A DNA stretch of 64,000 nt from DATKNA01 sp963755755. Lineage in GTDB: Bacteria; Actinomycetota; Actinomycetes; Actinomycetales; Kineosporiaceae. The position numbers and the translations under genes were made by a program. Position 1 is the stretch's first letter; every line of letters begins with the position of its first letter. The notes beneath the pieces were generated by a model. The model did not search any database and had not been told where the DNA came from. It saw nothing but the letters and a program-made list of their open reading frames with translations. This document shows, one piece after another, positions 63,815-64,000 of this stretch. The stretch is taken from contig CAVWLJ010000014.1 of assembly GCA_963755755.1 (NCBI GenBank), positions 248,001 through 312,000 on the forward strand. Reading direction: 5' to 3'.

Positions 63815-64000
63815 ATGGGCCGGGAGGTCCGCCGCTACGCGGACGTCGGGCTGCTCGTCGAGACGCCGACCAGCGGGGAGGCGCTCGCGCTGTGCGCGTG
63901 GCTCGCGGCGTCCGGGCGGCCGGTGCGGGCCCGGCCCGGCCTGCGGTCGGTGCTCGTCGAGCCCGAGGAGGGCGCCGACCTCGCGCGGCTGGCCAAGGAG
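63815..64000 (+). CDS. pxpB: PxpB: 5-oxoprolinase subunit B (KipI-like), partial
   Basis: ATG 63815, two bases after the pxpA stop. The first 62 residues are seen: MGREVRRYADVGLLVETPTS, LALCAWLAASGRPV and LRSVLVEPEEGADLARLAKE. This is the start of the carboxyltransferase subdomain 1 (KipI/PxpB); the rest lies beyond the window. Together with pxpA it suggests a pxpABC operon. Confidence 0.85.
   Translation, partial: MGREVRRYADVGLLVETPTSGEALALCAWLAASGRPVRARPGLRSVLVEPEEGADLARLAKE

Noticed and set aside
1..64000. CRISPR arrays, tRNA or rRNA genes, complete IS elements
   Set aside because: Looked for and not seen. The only regular array is the three-unit repeat at 61373-61546, whose units are contiguous and without unique spacers.

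Overview
The window is very GC-rich DNA from a high-GC actinobacterium. The family mix (DUF222/HNH endonuclease, DUF3099, DUF6343, EfeUOB, an IdeR-type iron box, a CebR/CelR-type operator, sugar importer genes with no ATPase gene, many GTG starts and 4-base stop/start overlaps) suggests Pseudonocardiales or a close relative. This placement rests on family content only. No rRNA, tRNA, CRISPR array, prophage or complete insertion sequence was seen.

Layout. 1-4.7 kb: a partial membrane protein, a GAF/SpoIIE phosphatase, a methyltransferase, and an MFS exporter divergent from a LysR regulator. 4.8-9.5 kb: a plus-strand envelope-glycan operon with two tandem paralogous Ser/Thr/Pro-rich membrane proteins, a fused NodB-like deacetylase/GT2 synthase and a GH18-like lipoprotein. 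9.4-12.6 kb: aldo/keto reductase, PadR regulator with membrane partner, NAD kinase. 12.6-16 kb: efeUOB iron uptake behind an iron box. 16-20.3 kb: an MBL hydrolase, two DUF3147 proteins and a secreted beta-propeller protein. 20.4-23.8 kb: a pair of dynamin-like GTPases. 24-26.2 kb: a broken DUF222/HNH gene. 26.5-28 kb: STAS, HdeD and HATPase stress-type genes. 28-32.1 kb: a glycerol-type kinase and two flavoprotein genes. 32.2-38.4 kb: phosphatase, GlsB, LuxR-type regulator, an alkB remnant with a promoter and palindrome, MerR, GNAT and a GGDEF/EAL protein. 38.4-45.3 kb: an overlapping NCS1 permease/SnoaL/ureohydrolase/amidase operon (plus an EamA transporter) divergent from PucR. 45.3-52.6 kb: hydrolase, a three-gene membrane block, an F420-reductase-like protein, YjbQ and an M3 peptidase. 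52.7-56.3 kb: a sugar ABC importer with two LacI-type operators. 56.3-58.3 kb: hisF, hisH and a DUF6343/DUF3099 protein. 58.4-61.6 kb: a DUF2399-like protein with a long acidic arm, then three tandem repeats. 61.6-64 kb: a Cys-rich small protein, an FKBP lipoprotein, pxpA and partial pxpB.

About three dozen reading-frame breaks are spread over otherwise well-conserved genes, including histidine biosynthesis and 5-oxoprolinase. Where examined, one inserted or deleted base, often in a G/C run, restores the family sequence. I therefore annotate these as single genes with probable sequencing indels rather than pseudogenes. The alkB remnant is different: only the C-terminal end of the protein is present.
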